Below are positions 49,474 through 57,527 of a DNA stretch of 64,000 nucleotides, piece after piece. The notes beneath the pieces were generated by a model, which saw nothing but the letters and a program-made list of their open reading frames with translations, did no database searches and was not told the DNA's origin. This DNA comes from CAYMCO01 sp964388955 (lineage in GTDB: Bacteria > Chloroflexota > Anaerolineae > Anaerolineales > E44-bin32), in NCBI GenBank assembly GCA_964388955.1, contig CAYMCO010000010.1, positions 1 through 64,000 on the forward strand, read 5' to 3'. The translations under genes were made by a program, and so were the position numbers. How positions within the stretch are numbered: position 1 is the first letter of the stretch; every line of letters starts with the position of its first letter.

Positions 49474-50262
49474 CTAGCTCACCAGCAGTCGAAAGAGGTC
49501 CGCGCCGCCAAAGAAGGTCAGTGAGGCGCCCAAGATCAGAAATGGGCCATAGGGGATGGGCTGGAACGGGTCATACCTGCGCAGCGCAACCATGGTCAGG
49601 ATGTACATCAGGCTGAAGGCGCCCGCCAACATCACGCCCACCAATAAGCTCAGAAACACCCCGGGCCAACCGACGATCAAGCCGATCACGCCAGATAGCG
49701 TGACGTCTCCGAAGCCGAAGGCGATCTCATCCAGATCCTGCTTGCGGACCTTGGCCAGTACATAGGCGAAGAGACTCCCGAGAAGGTACAGGATGTAGAC
49801 GGACCAGAATCCGGCCAGGCCGCCGAATACGGTGGTCAGAAAGCCCTTCGCCGGCGTCAAGCTGCCCAAGATTAGGAAAACGACCGCTGCAGGGATGGTG
49901 ACTGCGTGCAAGATGAGCCGATGCTCGATATCCGTCACCACGACCAGCAGGAAGAAGGTCGCCACCGCCAAATCCTTGGCGAAGGTGAAGCTATGAGGCG
50001 AGAATTCGAAGATCAACACCGCGGCCGCAGCGGATACGAATTCCACGATGATGGGGCGGAGGCCCCGGGCCGCCCCGCACCGGGGGCAATTCCAAACGCC
50101 CAACGGGATCGCTGTAAGGGCAAGCATGTGCTGGATAGGGCGCCTGTAGCCGCACTGTGGGCAGCGCGGCCATCCCGGCAGTTCACGATGCGGCAGGCGA
50201 TCCGCGAGCATATTGATCAATACGCCGATGGCCAGACCGAGCAGAGCCACAAGGACTTGCAT
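49474..50262 (-). CDS. Prepilin peptidase (A24 family, type IV leader peptidase)
   Basis: A 262-residue membrane aspartyl protease that cleaves prepilin leaders after Gly. The cytosolic N-terminal loop has a zinc-type CPQC (C34, C37) and CPRC (C59, C62). Catalytic aspartates are D111 in VVVTDIEHRLI and D186 in FGFGDVTLSG, both intact. About eight spans are seen. The full N-terminal zinc region suggests the long form, which may also N-methylate. It is the natural processing enzyme for the four G|QxxxE proteins in this window. ATG 50262 lies 8 bp behind a TATAAT box and no ribosome site intervenes, so a leaderless mRNA is possible. Confidence 0.93.
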   Translation of the reverse strand: MQVLVALLGLAIGVLINMLADRLPHRELPGWPRCPQCGYRRPIQHMLALTAIPLGVWNCPRCGAARGLRPIIVEFVSAAAAVLIFEFSPHSFTFAKDLAVATFFLLVVVTDIEHRLILHAVTIPAAVVFLILGSLTPAKGFLTTVFGGLAGFWSVYILYLLGSLFAYVLAKVRKQDLDEIAFGFGDVTLSGVIGLIVGWPGVFLSLLVGVMLAGAFSLMYILTMVALRRYDPFQPIPYGPFLILGASLTFFGGADLFRLLVS

Positions 50263-50270
50263 GGCGTCCC

Positions 50271-50276
50271 ATTATA
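50271..50276 (-). promoter_or_regulatory. TATAAT box 8 bp before the prepilin peptidase ATG
   Basis: Consensus TATAAT read on the - strand, eight bases before ATG 50262. At 17-bp spacing the -35 region reads TTCGGG. The layout fits a leaderless transcript. The rest of the spacer to 50586 (divergent genes) shows no other gene. Confidence 0.45.
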
Positions 50277-50586
50277 CCGGCAACCCACCAGCCCCGAAGG
50301 GCCGCCAATGTCAGGCCGCCTAGTAGTTTGGTCCCGGCCCTCCTGGCCGACGGCCTCTTCACAGGAAGTGCGGCGGGGTGTGTTCCATCCTGGCGGGCAA
50401 TACCCTCGCCTGCCTCGCCTGATGCAGCCGCGGCTCACCGGTCATGCATCTATGGTCGCCCACACCTGTATTATCCGGACGGAAGCCGTCATCCACTGTG
50501 CCTTCCGGATTGGCCGGGGAGAAAAGCCGGCCAGGGCAATCGAGACCGGCGGCGCCCGGCATGTGTAGCCGGGCCGCCTCCTGTGC

Positions 50587-50592
50587 TAGAAT
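50587..50592 (+). promoter_or_regulatory. TAGAAT box 6 bp before GTG: possible leaderless promoter
   Basis: TAGAAT, six bases (TTGGCC), then GTG 50599. It is the same layout as at 24154-24168. No clear -35. Confidence 0.4.
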
Positions 50593-50598
50593 TTGGCC

Positions 50599-51414
50599 GT
50601 GGACGGAGAACTCCCACAACCCGACCGAGACCGGCTGAGCATCCTGGTCGCCCTGGTGCTGCTGGCATACAGTCTGATCCGAATCGTGGCACTTCCGAGT
50701 GCGGTCATCCAGTATTCCGTGTTCGGGCTCTTGGTGCGCTTCGAAATCAACACGAGCACGGTCATGATCGGCCTCGCGGCACTCCTGACCGTATCCGGCG
50801 CAGATTGGGTTATTCGGTCCCACCCTGCCGTCCAGGCAGGCAGAGCGGGCGTGGAGCACTGGGTCCTTCCCGGTATCGCATCACTGGGAATCGGTGCCAT
50901 TGTGGTTCGCCTGCCCGCCGGGGTCGTGTTGGCAGGGGGGCTGGTTGCAGCGGCGATCTTGTTCGCAATGGTGATCATCGCGGAATTCATCTCCGCAGAC
51001 CGTGCCGACCCCCGATTTCCCCTCGTCAGCCTGGGATTGCGGATTCTGTCCTACATACTGCTCGGCGGGACTCTGTTCGCCATCCTGGCCACCGGGGAAC
51101 GGGCAATTTTCGCGGTGCCCATGGTTATGCTCGCCGCGGTGGGGGTAAGCTGGCGCCTCCTGCGCTTGGGGCATCTGAGCCAGACCATGCGGGGATACGC
51201 GCTGCTGATCGGCGGGGTGATTGCTCAGATCGGCTGGGCTCTGCACTATTGGCCGCTCTCCCCCATCAAGGGCGCACTGATCCTAACCATGAGCACGTAT
51301 CTTGGGATTGAATTCATCGAAGGTCATCTTGACGAGGGGGTTTCGCTCAGCCACGGCATCGAACTGATCACCATCGGGGGCATCGCCTTTGTCGCCATTC
51401 TGACCCTGACATAG
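50599..51414 (+). CDS. Hypothetical integral membrane protein
   Basis: A 271-residue protein made almost wholly of hydrophobic spans, about eight (for example LSILVALVLLAYSLIRIVAL, VVLAGGLVAAAILFAMVIIA and the final SHGIELITIGGIAFVAILTL). I do not recognise the family. No conserved charged motif stands out apart from GIEFIEGHLDEG between the last spans. GTG 50599 is chosen because it sits six bases after a TAGAAT box; TTG 50593 is also in frame. It diverges from the prepilin peptidase and converges on the Flp-like pilin gene. A link with pilus assembly is possible only by position. Confidence 0.6.
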   Translation: MDGELPQPDRDRLSILVALVLLAYSLIRIVALPSAVIQYSVFGLLVRFEINTSTVMIGLAALLTVSGADWVIRSHPAVQAGRAGVEHWVLPGIASLGIGAIVVRLPAGVVLAGGLVAAAILFAMVIIAEFISADRADPRFPLVSLGLRILSYILLGGTLFAILATGERAIFAVPMVMLAAVGVSWRLLRLGHLSQTMRGYALLIGGVIAQIGWALHYWPLSPIKGALILTMSTYLGIEFIEGHLDEGVSLSHGIELITIGGIAFVAILTLT

Positions 51415-51445
51415 CTTGGCAGCGCATCGCCAGTGGGACAGGACA

Positions 51446-51489
51446 AGGGAAAAAGCAAAGCGCCTGCCGGGGTTGCGGTCGGCAGGCGC
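51446..51489 (-). terminator. Rho-independent terminator for the Flp-like pilin gene
   Basis: GCGCCTGCCG (51460-51469) pairs perfectly with CGGCAGGCGC (51480-51489) around a 10-base loop. On the - strand it is followed by TTTGCTTTTTCCC. It lies 19 bp behind the pilin stop. On the + strand a weaker T-run (TATTTCCCTTTT) could also serve the membrane-protein gene, so it may work both ways. Confidence 0.75.
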
Positions 51490-51507
51490 CAGCTGTATTT
51501 CCCTTTT

Positions 51508-52065
51508 CTATTCGAAATCGGCCGCGTTGCAGAAGGGCACTTTCCAGGCTTGGACGTGCTGGACGTTTCCACATTGACCGGTGGAGCCGACTCGATTCCA
51601 GGTTATGACATGCCCGTCGAAGGTGACATCGAAGCATCCATCGCCCGTCTCAAAGTGGCCGCCCACCAGATCGTTGAGATAGACACGATACTCGTTCTTC
51701 GCCCGGATCACACCCACATAGATGTCTGCCTCGGCCTCGTACGAGCCGGAGTTGACCGCGTTTTTGTCCAACTCACAATTGGGATCATCATCACATGCAT
51801 TGCCCGCATGCTGGAATTTGTCTTCGGCGATCCATGTGACACAACTGTCGCCACTTCCATCATCCTGGACAACGGGGGTATCCATTGTCCAATCCCCGTT
51901 GAGGCCGGCAAGCACCAACTCGTAGACATCGCTCAGGCTGGGCCCGAGCGCGACCACGATGACAAGGGTGAGGCCGCCCAGAAAGAAGAACAGCAGGGCG
52001 GTTTCGGTGAGTATTTGCCCAGCTTGCCTCTTGCGTTTGCGGAGTGAAGGAATTTGTGGTCGCAT
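51508..52065 (-). CDS. Flp-like pilin with C-terminal domain
   Basis: A 185-residue protein. The basic lead RKRKRQAG is followed by |QILTETALLFFFLGGLTLVI, with cleavage Gly at 16 and Glu at +5. The end of the helix, ALGPSLSDVYELVLAGLNGD, resembles Flp pilins, which are normally only 50-70 residues. The remaining 130 residues are an external domain with four to six Cys (DSCVTWIAED, CDDDPNCELD, GCFDVTF, GQCGN). ATG 52065 has AAGGAG at good spacing; GTG 52116 is unlikely. The terminator follows directly. The N-terminus matches that of the giant adhesin in layout. It may be the shaft subunit or a minor tip pilin. Confidence 0.8.
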   Translation of the reverse strand: MRPQIPSLRKRKRQAGQILTETALLFFFLGGLTLVIVVALGPSLSDVYELVLAGLNGDWTMDTPVVQDDGSGDSCVTWIAEDKFQHAGNACDDDPNCELDKNAVNSGSYEAEADIYVGVIRAKNEYRVYLNDLVGGHFETGDGCFDVTFDGHVITWNRVGSTGQCGNVQHVQAWKVPFCNAADFE

Positions 52066-52332
52066 TTTGCGTCTCCTTGCCTGCCTGCCGGATAACTGGA
52101 TGTATGGAGTCAACACTTCGCAGGTGGCACATGAGTGGGGACGCCGGGCCTATAAATGGATGAATGGGTCGGCGTTCCCTGGCGGCAGACTCTCGTTCCG
52201 TTCTTGTTTGGCACCCTCACTCCGGCTTGAGATTAAATGCAGCTCGGAACACGATCTGCTGTCGATTGCTGTTGGCTCCTTTCGATCTTCATGTTAATGG
52301 ATTTGCGGCTGTTTTGACCTTTCGATCCGCTA
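52066..52332. promoter_or_regulatory. Leader/promoter region of the Flp-like pilin gene
   Basis: A 267-bp spacer. The 10-bp word CCTTTCGATC occurs twice, at 52278-52287 and 52318-52327, exactly 40 bp apart (GATCGAAAGG on the coding strand). It could be a regulator site. No certain -35/-10 pair was found. Confidence 0.3.
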
Positions 52333-52773
52333 TCATCGCTCAGGGCTTTGGCTCTCCTCATCAAGGACATCTATGGGGATTTCCGCTCCCGGCTCTCCAA
52401 AAAGATCGAACGCCCGGCAGTTCCAGGCATCCCTTTCGAGTGACCATATGAGATAGGCGGCCTCGGGGTAGGCTGCGTCCGCATAGTCCGTTGGGGAGGG
52501 CCCCGCCGGCCCGGAGGGGTGGGAGTGGTAAATCCCCAGCAAGTCCAACCCCAGACTCTCGATGCGGAGCATCGCCTGGATCTGCTCCTCCGGGTCCATT
52601 CGAAAGCGTACCGGGCTACCAGCCATGTTCCGTACAGGGATCACAAGACGGCACATCCCGCCTTCCCCGCCCATCAGGCCGCATGCCTCCAGCGGGTACT
52701 GGGAGGCGACATGTTCCCGCATTTCGAGCCAACGCCGCCGCTCAATGCGGACACTGTCCGGCGGGCCATCCAT
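52333..52773 (-). CDS. JAMM/MPN metalloprotease (M67 family)
   Basis: A 146-residue stand-alone JAMM domain. E29 lies in PLEACGLMGG, and the zinc site is H83-x-H85-P with S93 and D96 in YHSHPSGPAGPSPTD; all catalytic residues are present. Bacterial JAMM proteins cleave ubiquitin-like or sulfur-carrier (ThiS/MoaD-type) C-terminal fusions, often in cysteine or cofactor pathways. No sulfur carrier gene is visible here, but a sulfurtransferase lies 4 kb away. It is 55 bp behind the aspartase/fumarase gene on the same strand and may be read from it. Confidence 0.88.
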   Translation of the reverse strand: MDGPPDSVRIERRRWLEMREHVASQYPLEACGLMGGEGGMCRLVIPVRNMAGSPVRFRMDPEEQIQAMLRIESLGLDLLGIYHSHPSGPAGPSPTDYADAAYPEAAYLIWSLERDAWNCRAFDLFGEPGAEIPIDVLDEESQSPER

Positions 52774-52828
52774 CAGGGTGGCCCCTGGAGCGAGCCGCGG
52801 GCTTCCGAAACCCGCGTCTCCAGATTGC

Positions 52829-54274
52829 TCAACTGATAATGCCTCCCTCCGTCAACTTGCGCATATCGGCGAGAGCGGCCTCCACCTCCTGGACTTCGAC
52901 CCGCCCGCCGCCCTCCCGGTGAGTCAATTCCCCGCTGCGGGCTTTCTCTACCGCCACCTCCCGCACGGTCAGATCGCGCTCCAGTGCCTCCGCCACCAGT
53001 TTGGAGCCCGCCGAATAGCCAATCAGCGGATTGAGTGCCGTCGCCACAATCGCATTGCGTTCCAACCATTCTTCCGCCCGATCCCTGTTGGCCCTCAAGC
53101 CCTTGGCGCACTTCTCCGTAAAGGCGTTCACAGCTCCGATGGTCACCTGCATCATCTCGAACAGGTTATGGGCGATGATGGGCATCATCACATTCAGCTC
53201 CAATTGCCCAGCTTGCGACGCCATTGCGACCGTCGTATCACACCCGACCACATGGTACATGGCCATGTTGAGCATCTCCGCCAGCACGGGGTTGACCTTG
53301 CCGGGCATGATGCTCGAGCCGGGCTGCACTGCGGGAAGATCGATCTCATTCAGGCCGGTCGAGGGCCCTGAAGACAGCAGCCGGAAGTCATTTGCGATCC
53401 GAGTCAGGGTGAGCGCGAGCGTGCGCAGGGAAGCGGAAAAATCCACCATATCCGCCATGGACTGCATACTCTCGAAGAGATTATCACTCCCGGTTAGCGC
53501 TATCCCCGTGTTCTCAGTGAGTTGCCCCACCATGCGAGCGTGGAACTCCGGGTGCGCATTCAAGCCGGTGCCCACCGCGGTCCCACCGATTCCCAGCCGG
53601 CGCAAACGATCCGCCGCGGTGGAGATTCTCTCCGCATCGCGCACCAGGGCGCGCGCATAGCCCCCGAACTCCTGGCCCATACGAATCGGAACGGCATCTT
53701 GAAGATGGGTCCGCCCCGATTTGACGATGGCGTCAAAATCCGCCGCCTTCTCCGCCAGGCTCTCGCTCAACCCCGTAATGCCGTCGGAGAGTTCCGCCAT
53801 GCGCCACAGGCATCCCAGCCGGATCGCGGTGGGGACCGTATCATTCGTTGACTGGGCCATGTTGACATCATCGTTGGGATGGACCCGATATTCCCCCAGC
53901 GCCCCGCCCAAGATCTGGGTGGCGCGATTGGCGATGACCTCATTGACATTCATGTGATGGCTCGTTCCGGCGCCGGCTTGAAAAGGATCGACCACAAATT
54001 CATCGTCCCACCGGCCATCAATGACTTCCTGCGCCGCCTCCTCAATGGCGCGAGCCTTTTCCGTCTCCAGCAAGCCGAGCGCCTCATTCACTTGCGCAGC
54101 GGCTTGCTTGATCTGGGCCATCGACCAGATGAATGCCCGCCACGGCCGCAATCCGGAGATTGGAAAATTATCGACCGCCCGCTGGGTCTGGGCGCCGTAC
54201 AGCGCCCCCTTGGGGACGCGGATCTCTCCCAGCGAATCGTGTTCGATTCGATATGCCGCGTTCTCCTCAACCAT
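52829..54274 (-). CDS. aspA: Aspartate ammonia-lyase / fumarase superfamily enzyme, probably aspartase
   Basis: A 481-residue enzyme of the aspartase/fumarase superfamily. The signature GSSIMPGKVNP is present, with SGRTHLQDAVPIRMGQEFGG and HPNDDVNMAQSTND as the other two conserved regions. After the signature, YHVVGCDTTVAMASQAGQLE and IVATALNPLIGYSAGSK match aspartases better than fumarases. The segment VDPFQAGAGTSHHMNVNEVI mixes features of both. The likely reaction is L-aspartate to fumarate and ammonia, but fumarase C is not excluded. AGGAGGTAGGAG directly before ATG 54274 is a very strong ribosome site. The gene symbol is my best guess. Confidence 0.78.
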   Translation of the reverse strand: MVEENAAYRIEHDSLGEIRVPKGALYGAQTQRAVDNFPISGLRPWRAFIWSMAQIKQAAAQVNEALGLLETEKARAIEEAAQEVIDGRWDDEFVVDPFQAGAGTSHHMNVNEVIANRATQILGGALGEYRVHPNDDVNMAQSTNDTVPTAIRLGCLWRMAELSDGITGLSESLAEKAADFDAIVKSGRTHLQDAVPIRMGQEFGGYARALVRDAERISTAADRLRRLGIGGTAVGTGLNAHPEFHARMVGQLTENTGIALTGSDNLFESMQSMADMVDFSASLRTLALTLTRIANDFRLLSSGPSTGLNEIDLPAVQPGSSIMPGKVNPVLAEMLNMAMYHVVGCDTTVAMASQAGQLELNVMMPIIAHNLFEMMQVTIGAVNAFTEKCAKGLRANRDRAEEWLERNAIVATALNPLIGYSAGSKLVAEALERDLTVREVAVEKARSGELTHREGGGRVEVQEVEAALADMRKLTEGGIIS

Positions 54275-54576
54275 CTCCTACCTCCTGCTCTGACACCAAG
54301 GCTGCGCTCATATCGTTCCAGAGTGACATAAGTATACTCCGCAGGCCGGGGCGTTTAGCATTTTTGGTGCGGACACCGGGGGGCGCCGTCAGGGATAGGG
54401 GAGTGCGGGCTCCCAGGGCCCGGCGTCACGCGGCGGCGCGGGAGCCGCCCATGGGAGACGGGGGCTCGATGCCCGGCCGAGGCCGGGGGAAGATGGACCG
54501 ATAGAGGCCTCCCATGCAACGCCTTAGCGCGCTGCGGGGATATCGGGCCGGCGCTGCCGCCAGGTCCGCCCCTCCA
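54275..54576. other. Spacer, no gene seen
   Basis: GC-rich spacer between the aspartase gene and the terminator of the ferredoxin gene. Frames on both strands are short and Arg/Pro/Gly-rich. A promoter for the aspartase gene should lie here; no convincing boxes were seen. Confidence 0.4.
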
Positions 54577-54609
54577 ATAAAGAAAGGGGCCGCGCCCAGA
54601 CGCGGCCCC
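54577..54609 (-). terminator. Rho-independent terminator of the ferredoxin gene
   Basis: GGGGCCGCG (54586-54594) pairs with CGCGGCCCC (54601-54609) around 6 bases. On the - strand TTTCTTTAT follows at once. It lies about 25 bp behind the ferredoxin stop. Confidence 0.85.
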
Positions 54610-54634
54610 TTGGTTCTCAAGAAAACGGCCGAAG

Positions 54635-55051
54635 CTAATCCATGTCCCAGGCTTCGTAGCCAGTCCCGCTGGTGAAATAGTCGTAGTTGGGTTGGATGTC
54701 CGGGGTGAGATCAACCGTGTCCCCCTTCTCCAACTGACGTGTCGCCTTCAGCTCGACTGGGTCACCGTGACTGTCTTCCCCTGAATACGGTTGATCGAAC
54801 CCAGCCGTCCCCACAGGCATGCTCTGTATCTCGTCACCGGCCGCAGTGAGGCTGGTGGGCACATCCAGCTCTGTGAAAATGGCCTCGTAGGGGCACTCCG
54901 GGATGCAGGCCCCGCAATCGATGCATGTGTCGGGGTCGATATAGTACCAGGGCCATTCGTCCACCGGCTTGCCGGGGACGATGCAGTCGACCGGGCAGAC
55001 ATCCACGCAGCTTGAATCGCGCAGACACAAGCTTGTGATGATATGCGTCAT
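54635..55051 (-). CDS. Ferredoxin with two iron-sulfur clusters (7Fe/8Fe type)
   Basis: A 138-residue ferredoxin. The first cluster ligands come from C9-x5-C15-x3-CP (LCLRDSSCVDVCPVDCI), the pattern of 7Fe ferredoxins. The second is a normal C-x2-C-x2-C-x3-CP set in DTCIDCGACIPECPYEA. The start HIITSLCLRDSSCVDVCPVD is typical of FdxA-like proteins. After residue 60 comes an acidic tail of about 75 residues that ordinary ferredoxins lack, ending GYEAWDMD. GGAGGAAG precedes ATG 55051. It is a single gene with its own terminator; the redox partner is unknown. Confidence 0.88.
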   Translation of the reverse strand: MTHIITSLCLRDSSCVDVCPVDCIVPGKPVDEWPWYYIDPDTCIDCGACIPECPYEAIFTELDVPTSLTAAGDEIQSMPVGTAGFDQPYSGEDSHGDPVELKATRQLEKGDTVDLTPDIQPNYDYFTSGTGYEAWDMD

Positions 55052-55195
55052 TTGGATCTTCCTCCGTGCGTGACAGTGACACGCTCGCGATTGGAATCAG
55101 TCTCAAAGGATGGTGAGACCCATAAGGTGTATACCACATTCGGTCCGTTTCTGCCGCCCAGACCCTCCTTCCTCAAGAACATCGCAGAGGCCTAT

Positions 55196-55224
55196 TTGAC
55201 CCGATGGCGCTTATCCGCTAGTAT
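55196..55224 (+). promoter_or_regulatory. Sigma-70-type promoter for the DMT transporter
   Basis: TTGACC (55196-55201), a 17-bp spacer and TAGTAT (55219-55224). The transcript would start near 55231, about 94 bases before ATG 55325. It is the best-matching -35/-10 pair I noticed in the window. Confidence 0.45.
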
Positions 55225-55324
55225 CCGCTGGCGGCGCAGCCAATGACGCTATCTGCGAACTGCCGGTCAACATTTTAGAACGTCGAATCCATCTATGTCA
55301 AGCTGAAGGTGCAGACAGCCAGGG

Positions 55325-56302
55325 ATGACAGAGCCAATGCGGGCATCAGCGGCCCCTCGGATCCCTCCAATGGTCGCCATGGGCATCGCCGTGCTGGCGG
55401 CCTCCACCGCGGCGCTGTTCATCCGCTACGCGCAGGTGATGGCCCCCTCCCTTGTGATTGCAGGCTACCGGCTCGGGATCGCAGCCGCCTTGCTCTGGCC
55501 GGTCGCCCTTTTGCGACACAGCCAAGAGATGCGTTCCATGGCTGGGCTATCGTTGTGCCTGGCAGGGGCATCCGGCCTCTTCCTGGCTGCCCATTTCGCC
55601 GCCTGGGTGGCATCCCTCGAGTTCACAACCGTGGCCAGCTCGCTGGTGCTCGTATCCATGGCGCCGCTGTTCGTCGGCATCTTGGCGCCGCTGATTTTGA
55701 AGGAGCCCCTGCCGAGGAACGTGCTGGCCGGCCTGCTTTTCGCTTTGTTCGGCACGTCAGTCATCGGCCTGGGGGATACCTGCGCCTGGCAGGTGGGACT
55801 TGACTGCCCGCCCCTCTCAGATTTGCTTGGCGCCACGCGTGTTCGCGGGGACATACTCGCATTGCTCGGCGCCCTTGCAGTGAGCGGCTACATGCTGATA
55901 GGGCGCCGCCTGCGCCCGAGTGTGCCGCTGATCCCGTATATCACGGTTACCTATACCGTAGCTGCCATCGCCTTGTTCGGTGCAGCAATTCTCGCCGGGC
56001 AGTCGCTGTGGGGATATCCCCCCCGAGCATATCTCTTCTTCCTGCTGCTTGCATTGATTCCCCAGTTGGTCGCCCATTCAACGTATAATTGGACGTTGCG
56101 GTATCTCCCTGTGACCGTCGTCTCGATCATGCTGCTTGGAGAGCCCGTGGCCTCGAGCACGTTGGCCTACATCTTGCTTGGAGAACAGCCCTCTTGGCTG
56201 ATGGTGGCCGGCGGAACGCTGGTGCTGACCGGGGTGGGAATCGCATCCTGGAGAACGCCTGGCCGCCGCCACAGTCGCCGTGCTGAGAGAAATGCGCCAT
56301 GA
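55325..56302 (+). CDS. DMT/EamA-family transporter
   Basis: A 325-residue inner-membrane protein with about ten spans in two EamA halves. The first half begins PPMVAMGIAVLAASTAALFI, the second near FGAAILAGQ. The conserved PxFVGILAPLILKEPLP and LLGEPVASSTLAYILLGEQP are the two E-P motifs of the family. Substrates in this family range over amino acids and metabolites and cannot be told here. ATG 55325 or ATG 55337 may be used. A zinc-ribbon gene follows 24 bp downstream. Confidence 0.88.
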   Translation: MTEPMRASAAPRIPPMVAMGIAVLAASTAALFIRYAQVMAPSLVIAGYRLGIAAALLWPVALLRHSQEMRSMAGLSLCLAGASGLFLAAHFAAWVASLEFTTVASSLVLVSMAPLFVGILAPLILKEPLPRNVLAGLLFALFGTSVIGLGDTCAWQVGLDCPPLSDLLGATRVRGDILALLGALAVSGYMLIGRRLRPSVPLIPYITVTYTVAAIALFGAAILAGQSLWGYPPRAYLFFLLLALIPQLVAHSTYNWTLRYLPVTVVSIMLLGEPVASSTLAYILLGEQPSWLMVAGGTLVLTGVGIASWRTPGRRHSRRAERNAP

Positions 56303-56326
56303 CCTAGTCTGTCGGAGGAGTGCGCC

Positions 56327-56563
56327 ATGCAAGTGCGCTGCTATCGGTGTCACACCAGCTACTCAATCGGGAGAGAGGAAATTCAGTTCGCGCTCGAAGC
56401 GCTCGAGGAGAGCGGCGGAAAGCACTACGACGCGCGCTGCCCGCATTGCCGGCAGATGAATCGCGTTTCGCTCGAGCAGCTGCGCCAAGCCGCTCGCGCG
56501 TATGCCTCCGCGGAGGCCGAAGAGCGTGGCTCCGGGGAAGACGAGGGTCAGGGCTCGGAGTGA
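56327..56563 (+). CDS. Small zinc-ribbon protein
   Basis: A 78-residue protein with CYRC (C5, C8) and CPHC (C38, C41), a four-Cys zinc site. The tail from residue 47 is helical and acidic. GGAGGAG lies six bases before ATG 56327. It sits between the DMT transporter and the sulfurtransferase, 24 bp and 12 bp away, so the three probably form one operon. No function is known to me; the sequence suggests a nucleic-acid or protein adaptor. Confidence 0.75.
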   Translation: MQVRCYRCHTSYSIGREEIQFALEALEESGGKHYDARCPHCRQMNRVSLEQLRQAARAYASAEAEERGSGEDEGQGSE

Positions 56564-56575
56564 GGAATCGGATAA

Positions 56576-57424
56576 ATGTCACCTGATCTCCTGATTTCCG
56601 CTCCGCGTCTCCGGCGCCATCTGGCGGATCCCAACTGGGCAATCCTCGACTGTCGTTTCGATCTACAAGACCCCGGCTCGGGTGAACGGGCCTATCTGGA
56701 ATCGCATATCCCCGGCGCGGTCTATGTGCATCTGGAGCGGGATCTCTCTGCGGCTCGCAACGGGCGCAACGGCCGGCATCCGTTGCCGGATGACAATGCG
56801 CTTGCCGCGCTCTTCTCCCGTCTCGGGATCTCGCCCCAGACACAAGTCAACGCCTACGACACATCTGGCGGGCCATTCGCCGCCCGATTGTGGTGGACCC
56901 TTCGCTATATGGGTCACGCGCATGTCGCCGTCCTCGACGGCGGACTCGATGCCTGGCGCAAGCGCGCATTCCCCGAGAGCGGCAGCCCGGAAACCCGGCC
57001 CGAAGCGGTTTTCATCCCTCGTCCGCACCCGGAGATGATCGCTCGAGAGGGTGAGATTCGCGAGCAGCTTGGCTCGCGGAGCATCTTCCTGCTCGACGCC
57101 CGATCAGGGGAACGTTTCCGGGCGGAGGCTGAGCCCTATGATCCTGTGGCGGGGAGAATCCCCGGCGCAAAGAACCGATTCTGGAAGGATAACCTGGACG
57201 CGGAAGGGCGCTTTCGCTCGCCCCAAGCACTGCGCCGGGAGTTTGAAGACGTCCTGGGCGAGACCCCCGTCGACCGGATTGTCTCCTACTGCGGATCCGG
57301 AGTGACAGCAACTCACAACCTGTTGGCGATGGCGTATGCCGGCTTGGAGGGTGCTCGACTCTATCCAGGCTCCTGGTCCGAATGGTGCGCGCAGCCGGAC
57401 AACCCGACCGCGCGCGGTGATTAG
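56576..57424 (+). CDS. sseA: Sulfurtransferase, two rhodanese domains (3-mercaptopyruvate type)
   Basis: A 282-residue enzyme with an inactive N-terminal rhodanese domain (WAILDCRFDLQDPGSGERAY, IPGAVYVHLERDL) and a catalytic C-terminal one (FLLDARSGERFRAEAEPYD, GRIPGAKN). The active-site loop reads SYCGSGVTATHNLLAM. A CGSGVT loop is that of 3-mercaptopyruvate sulfurtransferases; thiosulfate enzymes have CRKGVT. It transfers sulfur to cyanide or thiol acceptors. GAGGAA overlaps the preceding stop and serves ATG 56576. It may give sulfur to carrier proteins, which would fit the JAMM gene 4 kb away. Confidence 0.9.
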   Translation: MSPDLLISAPRLRRHLADPNWAILDCRFDLQDPGSGERAYLESHIPGAVYVHLERDLSAARNGRNGRHPLPDDNALAALFSRLGISPQTQVNAYDTSGGPFAARLWWTLRYMGHAHVAVLDGGLDAWRKRAFPESGSPETRPEAVFIPRPHPEMIAREGEIREQLGSRSIFLLDARSGERFRAEAEPYDPVAGRIPGAKNRFWKDNLDAEGRFRSPQALRREFEDVLGETPVDRIVSYCGSGVTATHNLLAMAYAGLEGARLYPGSWSEWCAQPDNPTARGD

Positions 57425-57527
57425 GAGGGCCGGAACGACAACGCCCCCGATTCAGCTCTCAGTCGGCCGCAACTGAATCCCGATCTCGCAAGAAGACGGG
57501 ACTTTCTCGAGTGATGCGACGCTAGAA

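Noticed and set aside
49157..49477. A 106-codon + strand frame upstream of the tadE run
   Set aside because: It has no ribosome site, a biased Arg/Pro/Cys composition, and overlaps the end of the prepilin peptidase gene.
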